Positions 14,310 through 23,253 of a stretch of 39,811 nt of DNA are shown here, one piece after another. This DNA is from a bacterium. Lineage in GTDB: Bacteria > JAJVIF01 > JAGGVT01. The notes under the pieces are model-generated. The model was not told the DNA's origin. It saw nothing but the letters and a program-made list of their open reading frames with translations, and made no database searches. Position 1 is the first letter of the stretch; each line of letters opens with the position of its first letter. Location of the stretch: positions 1 through 39,811 of the forward strand of contig JAGGVT010000040.1 of assembly GCA_021157815.1 (NCBI GenBank), given 5' to 3'. The translations under genes and the position numbers were made by a program.

Positions 14310-15212
14310 TCAGGGAGTCAACATCCTTTTAAGAGCTTTGTTTGCTTTGTGGATGATATCATCAGGTAGGTTAATCTCAAATTGCATATTTTCCAAACTG
14401 TCTCGAACATCCTCAAGAGTTATCTTTTTCATGTTGGGGCAGATATTCAATTCACATGGCGAGTAAATTGTTATTTCAGGATTTTCCTTTTTCAGCCTGT
14501 GGTAAAGCCCCTGCTCAGTGCAGATAATAAATTCTTTGCAATCTGATTTCTCGATGAAGCGCACGATACCTGATGTTGAACCGATATAATCGGACATGTT
14601 GATAACTTCCTCGAAACACTCAGGATGCGTTAACACAAGCGCGGCAGGATGCTCCTCTTTTGCCTTTTTCACATCTTCAGGGAATATCCTGTGATGAGTC
14701 GGGCAGAAACCTTCATATAGAATGACATCTTTGCCTGTTTCGATTCTGCAATAATTGCCAAGAGACATGTCTGGCACAAATATAACAGGCTGTCCATTAG
14801 TGAAATGATCAACCAGTTTTACCGCGTTTGCGGATGTGCAGCAGACATCGCTGTGAGCCTTTATCTCAGCGGTCGAATTGACATAACACATGACAAGAGA
14901 ATCGGGATTGTGGGACTTTAATCCTGACAGTATTTCCGTGTCAATCATGTGAGCCATCGGGCATGTTGCATCTTTATCGGGAATCAGGACCATTTTATTT
15001 GGGGAAAGGATTTTAGCTGTTTCCGCCATGAAATCCACTCCGCAAACGACAATCACGCTTTTGTCGGAATCACGCGCGACTTTAGCCATTTCAAGCGAAT
15101 CGCCGAGGAAATCAGCGATATCCTGAACCTCATCGCACTGATAGTTGTGTACGATTATGATGGCGTCCTTTTCGCGTTTGAGTTCGTTTATTTCATTAAT
15201 AAGCTCTTTCAT
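14310..15212 (-). CDS. nadA: Quinolinate synthase (NadA)
   Basis: Condenses iminoaspartate with dihydroxyacetone phosphate to quinolinate using an oxygen-sensitive [4Fe-4S] cluster. 300 residues, the short archaeal/Thermotoga-like form. The three likely cluster cysteines are C84 (DATCPMAHM), the Cys in GFCPTHH and the Cys in NICPNMK. VHNYQ, MAETAKIL and CYVNSTAEIKAHSDVC are also family segments. It lies 38 bases after panD and directly before nadX. The enzyme and NadX form a two-step oxygen-independent route. Confidence 0.97.
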   Translation of the reverse strand: MKELINEINELKREKDAIIIVHNYQCDEVQDIADFLGDSLEMAKVARDSDKSVIVVCGVDFMAETAKILSPNKMVLIPDKDATCPMAHMIDTEILSGLKSHNPDSLVMCYVNSTAEIKAHSDVCCTSANAVKLVDHFTNGQPVIFVPDMSLGNYCRIETGKDVILYEGFCPTHHRIFPEDVKKAKEEHPAALVLTHPECFEEVINMSDYIGSTSGIVRFIEKSDCKEFIICTEQGLYHRLKKENPEITIYSPCELNICPNMKKITLEDVRDSLENMQFEINLPDDIIHKANKALKRMLTP

Positions 15213-15250
15213 TATGCAGCTCTCAGTTGGTTTGTCTTTAATGAATTGGT

Positions 15251-15628
15251 TTAAACAGCGACGTTTTGATCTGAAATCACCTGGACATCGGTAGGCTGGT
15301 TCTTCTCATCAACAAGAACCACTTTACCCTCGTAAGGTTCATTCTCTTCGAGGTAGGTGTAAGTGATTATGATTAACAGGTCTCCCATCATACCAAGCCG
15401 CGCCGCGCCGCCGTTAAGTCCAATAGTTCTGCTTCCAGGAGGAGCCTCAATCGCGTATGTTTCAAACCTGGCGCCTGTGTTTATATTCACGACGGTCATT
15501 TTTTCCATCGGTTTGATATCCGCGATACGCATCAGATCAGAATCTATGGATAAGCTGCCGACATAGTTCAAATCCGATTCGGTAACTGTCGCGCGGTGTA
15601 TTTTTGATTTCATCATTTCTCTAAACAT
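15251..15628 (-). CDS. panD: Aspartate 1-decarboxylase (PanD), pyruvoyl enzyme
   Basis: Decarboxylates aspartate to beta-alanine for pantothenate. The protein is made as a proenzyme and cuts itself between G24 and S25 (YVGSLSID) to form the pyruvoyl group; the position is identical to E. coli PanD, which supports the start at ATG 15628. NGGAARL is the conserved substrate segment. 125 residues, normal. No gene for a PanZ-like maturation factor is seen. The gene lies 15 bases after panC in the same operon. Confidence 0.97.
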   Translation of the reverse strand: MFREMMKSKIHRATVTESDLNYVGSLSIDSDLMRIADIKPMEKMTVVNINTGARFETYAIEAPPGSRTIGLNGGAARLGMMGDLLIIITYTYLEENEPYEGKVVLVDEKNQPTDVQVISDQNVAV

Positions 15629-15643
15629 AAGAACCTCACATGA

Positions 15644-16492
15644 TTACTTAAGAATTATATTATCAATAAGCCTGGTCGAGCCACATTTGCCGGCAATCGC
15701 AACCAGAGCGGACTTCTCTATTTTATCAAGCGGTTCAAGATTATCAGAATTAAGAATCTCAAAGTACTCTAATTTAACATTTTTGGAATTACTGTCCGAG
15801 ATAATTTTGTCTTTTAATGAGATAAGATTTTTGGTGTTGGATTCGCCATCCTGAAATGCCTTTTCTATTTCAAATATGATTCTCGGAAGAACAAGAGAGT
15901 CGCTGCGCTCTTTATCGCTTAGATATTTATTACGGGAACTCATCGCAAGGCCGTCAGATTCGCGGACAATGGGGCAGGAAATAATTTCGATAGGGAAATC
16001 AAGTTCCTTCACCATTTTTTTGATTAAAAGAAGTTGCTGGTAATCTTTCTGGCCAAAGAATGCAAAATCAGGTTGAACAATATTGAATAGTTTTGCGACT
16101 ATCGTTAGAACGCCCTTGAAATGCGTCGGACGGGATTTCCCGCAAAGTACTTTTGATAATTTATCCTCGACAACCCATGTTGAGAATCCATCGGGATAAA
16201 GCGATTCTTTTTCAGGATAGAAAATCAAATCTGTTTTAGCGTTTTCAAGAAGTTTCTTGTCCTGCTCATAATCACGGGGATAATTATCAAGGTCTTCGTT
16301 TGGACCAAACTGTGCAGGATTTACGAATATGCTTACCACTGTGAAATCGCATTTCTCAACAGAGTTTTTCACGAGAGAGAGATGGCCATCGTGTAGAAAG
16401 CCCATTGTCGGGACAAATCCGATTGTCTTTTGCGATGCTCGAATATCCCACAGTACATTTCGAAGTTCTTCTTTTTCAAATGCTTCAATCAA
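15644..16492 (-). CDS. panC: Pantothenate synthetase (PanC)
   Basis: ATP-dependent ligation of pantoate and beta-alanine. 282 residues, usual length. Motifs: PTMGFLHDGHLSLV (a variant of the nucleotidyltransferase HxGH region), FVNPAQF, FGQKDYQQ and SSRNKYLS (a KMSKS-like part), with STRLIDN at the C-terminus. The ATG lies three bases after the panB stop, so it is translated from the same message. Cytoplasmic dimer by family knowledge. Confidence 0.97.
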   Translation of the reverse strand: MIEAFEKEELRNVLWDIRASQKTIGFVPTMGFLHDGHLSLVKNSVEKCDFTVVSIFVNPAQFGPNEDLDNYPRDYEQDKKLLENAKTDLIFYPEKESLYPDGFSTWVVEDKLSKVLCGKSRPTHFKGVLTIVAKLFNIVQPDFAFFGQKDYQQLLLIKKMVKELDFPIEIISCPIVRESDGLAMSSRNKYLSDKERSDSLVLPRIIFEIEKAFQDGESNTKNLISLKDKIISDSNSKNVKLEYFEILNSDNLEPLDKIEKSALVAIAGKCGSTRLIDNIILK

Positions 16493-16495
16493 ATC

Positions 16496-17362
16496 CTAGT
16501 CACTTATCTCCTCTTCGAGCTTCATTTGACGCATCAACTCTGAAAGGTCAAGATTCTTTATTTTGTAAATTTCTTCCTCTCCGGGGAAATCGCCGTTGCG
16601 AACATCCTCTGAAAAACCTGATATCGCATTCTTGATTGAATCGGCGAGGTTTTCGTAACGCCTTACGAACTTGGGGAGATATCCGCGTGAGTAGCCGAGA
16701 AGGTCGTGAAAAACAAGCACCTGGCCATCTGTTTTTCTCCCAGCGCCAATTCCGATTGTAGGTATTTTTAATTCATTTGAAATTAATCCCGCAAGGTCCT
16801 CGGGGACACATTCCAAAACAAGGCTGAACGCTCCGGCATCCTGAAGAGCTTTTGCATCATCAAGCATTTTACGAGCCGCTTTGTCTGTCTTGCCCTGAAC
16901 GAAATAACCGCCAAGTTCATTTATTGATTGCGGAGTGAGTCCGAGATGAGCCTGCACCGGGATTCCGGCTGATGTTATAAAATCGACTGTTTCTACCATC
17001 CTGCCGCCACCCTCCAGTTTGACAGCGTGCGCGCCGCCATCCTGAATGAGACGTCCCGCATTTTCCAAAGCCTGTTCTTTTGAAACCTGATAGCTCATAA
17101 ACGGCATGTCTGTAACAATAAGAGGTTTTTTCGCGCCTCGGACAACAGCTTTTGTGTGATGAATCATATCTTCCAATGTTACATGAAGAGTGTTTTCATA
17201 TCCGAGAACTACCATTCCAAGCGAATCGCCGACAAGAATGATATCAACCTCGCCTTCATCAGCGAGCATGGCTGATGGATAATCGTAAGCAGTCAGTTCA
17301 ACTATCCGCTTGCCACGGTGTTTCATGTTTTTAATCGTCTTTGTAGTGATTCTATCGTTCAT
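16496..17362 (-). CDS. panB: Ketopantoate hydroxymethyltransferase (PanB)
   Basis: Transfers a hydroxymethyl group from methylene-tetrahydrofolate to ketoisovalerate, the first committed pantothenate step. 288 residues, slightly longer at the C-terminus than E. coli PanB, with an acidic tail. Motifs: LTAYDYPSA, DIILVGDSLGMV, VTDMPFMSYQ, VKLEGG and LVLECVPE with the catalytic Glu. It is the first gene of the six-gene CoA/NAD operon. Its leader holds two hairpins (17371-17390 and 17405-17430), described separately. Ketopantoate reductase (panE) is not nearby. Confidence 0.97.
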   Translation of the reverse strand: MNDRITTKTIKNMKHRGKRIVELTAYDYPSAMLADEGEVDIILVGDSLGMVVLGYENTLHVTLEDMIHHTKAVVRGAKKPLIVTDMPFMSYQVSKEQALENAGRLIQDGGAHAVKLEGGGRMVETVDFITSAGIPVQAHLGLTPQSINELGGYFVQGKTDKAARKMLDDAKALQDAGAFSLVLECVPEDLAGLISNELKIPTIGIGAGRKTDGQVLVFHDLLGYSRGYLPKFVRRYENLADSIKNAISGFSEDVRNGDFPGEEEIYKIKNLDLSELMRQMKLEEEISD

Positions 17363-17370
17363 AATAAAAT

Positions 17371-17390
17371 AATCCCTTCTAAAGGGGATT
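17371..17390 (-). promoter_or_regulatory. Hairpin covering the panB ribosome binding site
   Basis: On the minus strand AATCCCCTT and AAGGGATT pair around a TAG loop, with one bulge. The likely ribosome binding site GAAGGGA sits in the 3' half of the stem, about 12 bases before the panB ATG. Folding would hide it. A T-rich stretch follows, so it could also act as a weak terminator. The pairing is seen; a regulatory role is inferred. Confidence 0.4.
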
Positions 17391-17404
17391 AGGACGATTT
17401 ACTG

Positions 17405-17430
17405 AAAAAACCATCCGACAATGATGGTTT
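17405..17430 (-). terminator. Rho-independent terminator or attenuator upstream of panB
   Basis: On the minus strand AAACCATC (17430-17423) pairs perfectly with GATGGTTT (17415-17408) across a 7-base loop, and the T-run continues to 17405. It lies about 40 bases before the panB start. It could end the sdhCAB transcript, whose last stop is 300 bases upstream, or act as an attenuator in the panB leader. Confidence 0.65.
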
Positions 17431-17583
17431 ACACGCTTTTGCGTTGATTCATCCTGCCGTCTCGGTCCCCTTAAGAGATCCAAGCGTATTTACATTTCTA
17501 ATTATATCCGGTTTGGATAGGTTTCGTCAATAGTTGAGTTGTGGAAATAAAAACATCAACACCGACCCCGACCGATGCATTAT

Positions 17584-17663
17584 CCGAGCCTTGAACGTTA
17601 GTGAGTGGTAACTCAAGTTTATTGCAACATCAAGGTTATCCCTCACTAACGTTCGGGACTCGG
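17584..17663. repeat. Complete CCGAGCC...GTTAGTGAG hairpin repeat
   Basis: Arms of 22 bases at 17584-17605 and 17642-17663 pair with three mismatches around a 36-base centre. The same arms occur broken at 3212-3710 and as a single arm at 33-54. A small separate hairpin GTAACCC / GGGTTAC follows (17674-17680 and 17693-17699). The rest of the gap, 17431-17583 and 17700-17733, shows nothing that I recognise. Confidence 0.8.
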
Positions 17664-17733
17664 TTTTCAGTCCGTAACCCTGAAGCGTTCCCGGGTTACA
17701 ACTTAGCGCTTAAGGGGCTGGGACAAGGTTTGA

Positions 17734-18498
17734 TTATTCACGATCTCCAGAGTTGAACCATTTCAAAATGCCTGACCATGTTGTCTGCCTGTTTATTTGA
17801 CCGATTGAGTTAAGAAGAGGCAAATCCTTGGGGCAGGCTTCCTGGCATAACTGGGCGTTGCCACATTCCGTAATTCCGCCGGGACCTTTCATTACTTCAA
17901 TCCTATCTTCCGCCTGCATTTTTCCTGATCCGTGAATATTGAAAAGGCGAACCTGTCCTACAATTTGCGCGCCCATGAATTTTGATCTGGGATTGATTTG
18001 CGGACATGCTTCAAGGCAGCATCCGCATGTCATGCACCTGCTAAGCTCATAAGCCACGAGATGCTCTTTGGGACTCATTTTGGGACCGGGTCCCATATCG
18101 AATGAACCATCTATTGGAATCCATGCCATCACTTTTTTCAGGTTTTCGAACATGGAATTTCTATCAACCATCAGGTCTCGAATGACAGGAAATTTACTCA
18201 TTGGCTCAAGCACAATTGGCTGTTTGCAATGGTCAACGAGAGTACTGCATCCCTGTTGCACTTTTCCGTTGATTATCATCGTACATGAACCGCAGACTTC
18301 CTCCATGCAGTTACTTTCCCAGACTACAGGAGTTGTCGGTGTGCCATCCGCGGTTACTGGATTTTTCTGTATTTCCTTCAGAACCGATACGATGTTGTGT
18401 TTCTTCTTGTAGGGAATCTTGAATTCCTGCCAGTACGGGTTTGATTCAGGGGTATCCTGACGTTTGATCTTAAGATGTATAAACTCTTTTTCTGCCAT
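17734..18498 (-). CDS. sdhB: Succinate dehydrogenase/fumarate reductase iron-sulfur subunit
   Basis: Carries electrons between the flavoprotein and the membrane cytochrome. The [2Fe-2S] cysteines are in CMEEVCGSC plus a later Cys (QQGC). The C-terminal half has CMTCGCCLEACP and LCQEACP for the [4Fe-4S] and [3Fe-4S] clusters. I prefer ATG 18498 because AAGGA lies seven bases before it; a TTG at 18522 overlapping the sdhA stop would add eight residues. From 18498 the protein is 254 residues, close to Bacillus SdhB. Last gene of sdhC-sdhA-sdhB. Confidence 0.95.
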   Translation of the reverse strand: MAEKEFIHLKIKRQDTPESNPYWQEFKIPYKKKHNIVSVLKEIQKNPVTADGTPTTPVVWESNCMEEVCGSCTMIINGKVQQGCSTLVDHCKQPIVLEPMSKFPVIRDLMVDRNSMFENLKKVMAWIPIDGSFDMGPGPKMSPKEHLVAYELSRCMTCGCCLEACPQINPRSKFMGAQIVGQVRLFNIHGSGKMQAEDRIEVMKGPGGITECGNAQLCQEACPKDLPLLNSIGQINRQTTWSGILKWFNSGDRE

Positions 18499-18518
18499 TT
18501 CTTTATCCTTGATTGATA

Positions 18519-20255
18519 TCAATACTTCCGTTCGACTGTTTCCACAATTGACAAATCGATATCCTCATACCAGAACTCAGGACCATCCGGAGTGTATTTT
18601 GCCATTGTTGTTTTCTGCCAGTTTTTATCATCGCGCTTGGGAAAATCAGGTTTATAGTGCGCACCTCGTGATTCATTGCGCTTGTAAGCTCCACCTGCAA
18701 TTACATGCGCAAGAATCATCATGTCATGAACCTGTCGTGCAAACTGCAAAGGCAAACTTGCCCATTTTGCGTTTTCATTCAGATTCACATTTTTGAAACG
18801 CTCAATGAGTTCATTTATTTTCCCTTCGGTTTCATTTAGTTTATCGTTGTAACGGACAATCCCCACGTTTTTCTGCATCGTTTCCCCAAGTTCTTTATGA
18901 AGCTTAAAAACATTCTCTTTTCCGTCGCATTTCATTAGGTTATCATTTATTTCGGATTGACGTTTTTTCTCGGAAGTGAAGATATCCTGAGGCATATCCT
19001 CTGCGTGCTTTTCGAGGCCGCTGGCATAATTAATAGCAGCGGGACCAGCAATCATGCCTGAATGAGACGCGCTAAGAAGCGAATTCGCTCCGAGCCTGTT
19101 TGCTCCGTGATAACTGTATTCACATTCTCCGGCACCGAACAGTCCCGGTATGTTTGTCATGTGTGTTTTCCAATCCGACCACAATCCGCCCATTGAGTAA
19201 TGAATAGACGGGAATATTTTCATGGGAACTTTTTTCGGGTCATCGCCGACAAACTTTTCATAGATTTCGAGAATACCTCCAAGACGCCGCTGCAGGAATT
19301 CAGGATCCTTGTGCGTTAAGTCCAGATACACAACATCCTCGCCATCAATCTGATATCCCAGTTCTTTAACCACATGGAATATTTCTCTTGAGGCAATATC
19401 TCTTGGGACTGTGTTTCCGTAAGCGGGATATTTCTCTTCAAGGAAATACCACGGTTTGCCATCTTTGATTGTCCATATACGTCCACCCTCGCCACGTGCC
19501 GCCTCGCTCATAAGGCGATTTTTGTCATCGCCTGGGATTGCGGTTGGGTGAATCTGAATGAACTCACCATTGGCGAAATGGCATCCCTGCTGATAACACC
19601 TGCTTGCAGCCGCTCCGGTTGAGTTGGACGAGTTTGTGCTTTGCCCGTAAATTAATCCGAGTCCGCCGGTAGCCATGATTACAGCATCATAGCGGAAATA
19701 TTCAACCTCACCGGAGCGTAAATTCATTGCCGTGATACCGCGGCAAACACCGTTGGAGTCTTTTACTATTGACAGAAACTCCCACCATTCGAATTTTTTA
19801 ACAAGACCAGAATCTTCATATCTTCTAACCTGAGAATCAGCGCCGTAAAGCAGCTGCTGGCCTGTTGTGGCGCCCGCGAAAGCAGTTCGCATTTTCTTTA
19901 CTCCTCCGAATAAACGAAGGTCAAGGTTTCCCTCTGGTGTGCGGCTGAATGATACACCCATACGGTCATACATCCAGACAATTCCTGGAGCGGCTTCGCA
20001 CAATCTCTTTACCGCTGGTTGGTTTGCAAGGAAATCACCGCCGTAAATCGTGTCGTATGTATGCTGCTGGACGGAGTCATCCTGACCTTTTGTGTTAAGG
20101 GATGCGTTAATTCCTCCCTGGGCGCATGCGGAGTGAGACCTCTTAACCTCGAAAAGGCTGAATAAATCAACCTCGTGGCCAGCTTCAACGATTTTCAAAG
20201 TAGCCATTAATCCAGCCAGTCCGCCGCCTACTACACAGAATTTGGAATTTGCCAT
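18519..20255 (-). CDS. sdhA: Succinate dehydrogenase/fumarate reductase flavoprotein subunit
   Basis: Catalytic FAD subunit that interconverts succinate and fumarate. 578 residues. VVGGGLAGLMA binds the ADP part of FAD, and HSACAQGGINA holds the His that normally attaches FAD covalently. IHPTAIPG and the VPRDIASREI Arg are at the active site, and HGANRLGANSLL is the FAD-binding C-terminal segment. Sequence and gene order match the B. subtilis type. Direction (oxidation or reduction) cannot be read from sequence. The 92-base gap from sdhC holds only a leader with AAGGA. Confidence 0.97.
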   Translation of the reverse strand: MANSKFCVVGGGLAGLMATLKIVEAGHEVDLFSLFEVKRSHSACAQGGINASLNTKGQDDSVQQHTYDTIYGGDFLANQPAVKRLCEAAPGIVWMYDRMGVSFSRTPEGNLDLRLFGGVKKMRTAFAGATTGQQLLYGADSQVRRYEDSGLVKKFEWWEFLSIVKDSNGVCRGITAMNLRSGEVEYFRYDAVIMATGGLGLIYGQSTNSSNSTGAAASRCYQQGCHFANGEFIQIHPTAIPGDDKNRLMSEAARGEGGRIWTIKDGKPWYFLEEKYPAYGNTVPRDIASREIFHVVKELGYQIDGEDVVYLDLTHKDPEFLQRRLGGILEIYEKFVGDDPKKVPMKIFPSIHYSMGGLWSDWKTHMTNIPGLFGAGECEYSYHGANRLGANSLLSASHSGMIAGPAAINYASGLEKHAEDMPQDIFTSEKKRQSEINDNLMKCDGKENVFKLHKELGETMQKNVGIVRYNDKLNETEGKINELIERFKNVNLNENAKWASLPLQFARQVHDMMILAHVIAGGAYKRNESRGAHYKPDFPKRDDKNWQKTTMAKYTPDGPEFWYEDIDLSIVETVERKY

Positions 20256-20347
20256 AATTATCAGTCTATCCTTAGGATTTTACCTTTCTTTGTAAATTAG
20301 CTATTCTTTAATGCAAAACAGGTTTGATTAATCATAAACCTGAAAGT

Positions 20348-20995
20348 TTATCCGTTGAAAATTGTAATGCCATATCCTAGAAATGCCGCGAGGGCGTTTA
20401 ATCCGACGAAGAAAACGCCAATACCTAGGAGGAGACAAATCCATCCCATTGCGCGCTGTGAATCGCGCCCTGCTGTAATGCCCCATGTAATCATAAAATT
20501 CCAGATTCCGTTTGCGAAATGGAAAACAGCTGACGCCAATCCTATAACGTAGAATATAAGAGTAACAGGATTTGCCAGTAGAAATGACATGAATTGATAA
20601 CTGACTTCTTGATGATTGACATATCGAAGAGAGAATGTTGTGCTGTAAACATGTGCGAATATGAAGATAATCGTGACAATGCCTGTGGCGCGCTGCGTGA
20701 AATAGAGAAAATTACCGGTCTTTGGATATCGCGCCAGATCAGGATCAGTTGACCATATTATAGCTAAGCCATAAATCATGTGAAAAAGAAGTGGTATAAA
20801 AATGAAGATGAGCTCTATGATAATCAGATACGGCAGTTTCACCATTGCTCCCGCAGCTTTATCAAAAGCTCCAGGCCCTTTCAATGCGAATGAGTTAATG
20901 AAAAGATGAATGAATAAAAAGAGTCCCAAGGGAATTACTCCAAAAAGGGAGTGAAGTTTTCGCCATAAAAAATGATTTGTTGGTTTTGTTTCCAT
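20348..20995 (-). CDS. sdhC: Succinate dehydrogenase cytochrome b558-type membrane subunit
   Basis: Membrane anchor of 215 residues with five predicted helices. The family-typical start LWRKLHSLFGVIPLGLFLFIHLFINSFA carries a His ligand candidate, and HMIYG, FAHVYS and VFHFANGIWNF carry others, consistent with a di-heme cytochrome like Bacillus SdhC and Wolinella FrdC. In such enzymes the two hemes couple electron transfer to menaquinone across the membrane. There is one anchor gene, not separate SdhC and SdhD. First gene of the operon. Confidence 0.93.
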   Translation of the reverse strand: METKPTNHFLWRKLHSLFGVIPLGLFLFIHLFINSFALKGPGAFDKAAGAMVKLPYLIIIELIFIFIPLLFHMIYGLAIIWSTDPDLARYPKTGNFLYFTQRATGIVTIIFIFAHVYSTTFSLRYVNHQEVSYQFMSFLLANPVTLIFYVIGLASAVFHFANGIWNFMITWGITAGRDSQRAMGWICLLLGIGVFFVGLNALAAFLGYGITIFNG

Positions 20996-21059
20996 TTTAT
21001 GTATCCCGAATCCTTATTATTCAGTTTGATTTGAACGCCCTGTAAAATCAAAAGAAAAC

Positions 21060-21079
21060 TGCCTGTGTAAAGGCAGGCT
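21060..21079. repeat. Small hairpin upstream of sdhC
   Basis: GCCTG (21061-21065) and CAGGC (21075-21079) pair around a nine-base loop, and AGTTTTCTTTT follows on the minus strand. It could be a weak terminator or part of the sdhC leader. The rest of 20996-21170 shows no gene that I can support. Confidence 0.3.
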
Positions 21080-21174
21080 TAATTAAACGGGTGAAATATT
21101 TCACGAGTTATTATAGTAAAAAGAGATTAAGATAAAAAGAGTTGATTTTTGTTTTTTTTATTTTCTGAAAGAAC

Positions 21175-21345
21175 CGGTGTGTCAGACACCTTGAGTCTCC
21201 TATATGTAGGGTTTCAGACTTTTTCATATTCAGCAACGATAATCATTCCGACACCAGACGCAGCCAAATAGTGTCATTCCGGCCATTCGCTTCGCGAATG
21301 TCTGAATGATACGCTCTGAAGTTTTTTTCTTGGTCTCTGACACCG
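21175..21345. repeat. MITE-like element with CGGTGTCAGA ends and an internal REP hairpin
   Basis: CGGTGTGTCAGACACC (21175-21190) pairs with GGTCTCTGACACCG (21332-21345) with a two-base indel and one mismatch. Inside, a REP-like sequence with TCATTCCGGCC, a CGCTTCGCG core and a matching right side lies at about 21273-21310. It sits 43 bases upstream of the aminotransferase start, so it could affect that gene's promoter. Only this one copy is seen here. Confidence 0.5.
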
Positions 21346-21388
21346 TGATTATTTTAAGTTTATCTCTCAAACTGACGATTCTGTAAGT

Positions 21389-22597
21389 GTGATTACGCAA
21401 ACGAAATCTGCTCTGGCAATTCATGGCGGAACGCCGGTACGGAAAAACTTTCTTGACTTCTCACGCCCTGTTTTATCCAAAGAAGAAAAGCAGGCGGTTA
21501 TGGATGTGCTTGACAGCGGTTGGTTGACAACCGGTGTCAAATCGCATGAGTTTGAACAGGCTTTCGCAGAATACACGGGAGTCAAGCACGCTGTTTGTGT
21601 AAATTCATGCACAGCCGGATTGTTCCTGACTTTAAGTGTACTTGATGTCAAACGCGGCGATGAAGTAATCACATCTCCAAACACTTTTCCTGCGACTGCG
21701 AACGTGATTGAGCATCTCGGAGCCAAACCGGTTTTCTGCGATATAAATCTGTCGGATGGCAATATCGATGTCGAACAAATCAAATCGAAAATAACTCGAA
21801 ATACTAGAGGAATAATTCCTGTTCATTACGCCGGCGCTCCGTGTGATATGGATGCTCTGCAATCGATTGCGGAGGAATCCAATCTGTTTATACTTGGCGA
21901 TTGCGCTCATGCGGTAGAGACAACGTGGAGGAATAAGAAAGTCGGGTCTCTGGGAATAGCCTCCTCTTATAGTTTCTACGCCACAAAAAACCTTACCACA
22001 GGTGAGGGTGGCATGATTGCCACAAATGATGATGAAATCTATCATAAAGTGAAAACTCTCAGGCTTCATGGATTATCCGATGATGCTGAATCGCGCTATA
22101 CAAAAAATGGCAGGTTTGGTTACGATCTAATTGCCCCGGGTTATAAATTCAACATGCCTGACATTCTGGCATCGCTGGGAATAGTGCAGCTTTCAAAAAT
22201 AGAGGAGAATCATCGTAAACGTGTTGAATTATACTCTCATTACCGTGATTTGCTTGAGGTAATTGACTGCGTTACACAACTTGATCCTGTTGTGAAGAAC
22301 ACTCACGCGCATCATCTGTTGCCGATTCTTGTTGATTTTTCAAGGCTGTGCTGCGAAAAGAATGAATTCATGGCAGCAATGAAATCTGAAAACATTGGAG
22401 TATCACAGCATTTCAAGCCGCTTCACCTTTATTCATATTATAAAGACAAGTACGGATACTCCAAGGGTGATTATCCGAATGCTGAGCGATTTGGCGATGA
22501 TGTAATCACTTTGCCGTTTAATCAGTATATTACTAAAACAGATATTGAGGATGTTGTGGATGCTCTGTTGAAAATAATTGAATATTACATCATATAA
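21389..22597 (+). CDS. DegT/DnrJ/EryC1-family PLP-dependent sugar aminotransferase
   Basis: Aminotransferase of 402 residues that moves an amino group from glutamate to a keto-sugar nucleotide, used in LPS, glycan or antibiotic sugar synthesis. The PLP lysine is K200 in YATKNLTTGEGG. GDCAHA carries the Asp that contacts the PLP ring. The N-terminal HGGTPVRK and SGWLTTG are typical of the family. Start is GTG 21389 with no strong ribosome binding site. No nucleotide-sugar dehydratase is adjacent, so the sugar cannot be specified. It precedes the small basic protein gene by 244 bases. Confidence 0.93.
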   Translation: MITQTKSALAIHGGTPVRKNFLDFSRPVLSKEEKQAVMDVLDSGWLTTGVKSHEFEQAFAEYTGVKHAVCVNSCTAGLFLTLSVLDVKRGDEVITSPNTFPATANVIEHLGAKPVFCDINLSDGNIDVEQIKSKITRNTRGIIPVHYAGAPCDMDALQSIAEESNLFILGDCAHAVETTWRNKKVGSLGIASSYSFYATKNLTTGEGGMIATNDDEIYHKVKTLRLHGLSDDAESRYTKNGRFGYDLIAPGYKFNMPDILASLGIVQLSKIEENHRKRVELYSHYRDLLEVIDCVTQLDPVVKNTHAHHLLPILVDFSRLCCEKNEFMAAMKSENIGVSQHFKPLHLYSYYKDKYGYSKGDYPNAERFGDDVITLPFNQYITKTDIEDVVDALLKIIEYYII

Positions 22598-22841
22598 CTG
22601 AATACTATGAAATATATGTAGAAAAGCGAAAAGCCTAAAAAACACATCATATTACTTCATATTATATCGTTTGTTGCGCTAAAAAGGCAAAATAACTCGA
22701 AATCTCAAGTTTTTGCTTTATCTAATGCCGCCTGTTGTGTATAATCGAACAATCAATTTCATCTGGTGCTATGGCATGCTCGGTATAATACTGAGGAAAG
22801 GTTTTTAGTACTGGATTAGTCTATTATTTGGGAGACAGTTT

Positions 22842-23171
22842 TTGGCAACTAAAAAGCCAAAAAAGAAAAAGACCAAATCCAAAGAACCGGATTTGTTTAC
22901 GTATGCGAAAAATCAAAAGGGTAAGGTGAAAAAGTGGAAATTTCCCAAGGGTGTGCGCTATGCCGAAGTAAAAGTCGGCGACATATTTGTTTTTACGAAA
23001 TCCCGAAATTGGGAAATGAAAGGAAAAATCGAGGAATTAGAAGGAGAACTGATTGAAAAGGGAGTTTACGATTCAAATTCAAGATATTACATGGTAAAAA
23101 TGCTTCATCCGGAATTAGTTGGATATGGAAAAGAAGATATCAGACGTTTTAACATAAAGAAGAAAAAATAG
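22842..23171 (+). CDS. Hypothetical small basic protein
   Basis: A 109-residue, Lys-rich protein starting at TTG 22842 after GGGAGAC, a good ribosome binding site. Both termini are runs of lysines (ATKKPKKKKTKSK and NIKKKK). The middle has a compact mixed segment, with VKVGDIFVFTKS, that could be a small beta fold. Its charge suggests nucleic-acid or ribosome binding, but no family is recognised. It lies 82 bases upstream of the transaldolase gene in the same direction. A TATAAT at 22740-22745 may be its -10 box. Confidence 0.75.
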   Translation: MATKKPKKKKTKSKEPDLFTYAKNQKGKVKKWKFPKGVRYAEVKVGDIFVFTKSRNWEMKGKIEELEGELIEKGVYDSNSRYYMVKMLHPELVGYGKEDIRRFNIKKKK

Positions 23172-23253
23172 AAGGATTAGTTAAGCGATAGAGTATTGCA
23201 ACCCCCTCGATTTTGGTTTAATGTATCGGGGCAAATTTTTTTAAGGTGAGATT

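Noticed and set aside
17674-17699. Terminator of sdhB
   Set aside because: GTAACCC / GGGTTAC pairs, but no T-run follows on the minus strand.
22713-22745. Sigma70 promoter before 22842 (TTGCTT and TATAAT)
   Set aside because: The spacing is 21 bases, too long for a normal promoter. Only the TATAAT is suggestive, so it is not listed as a promoter.
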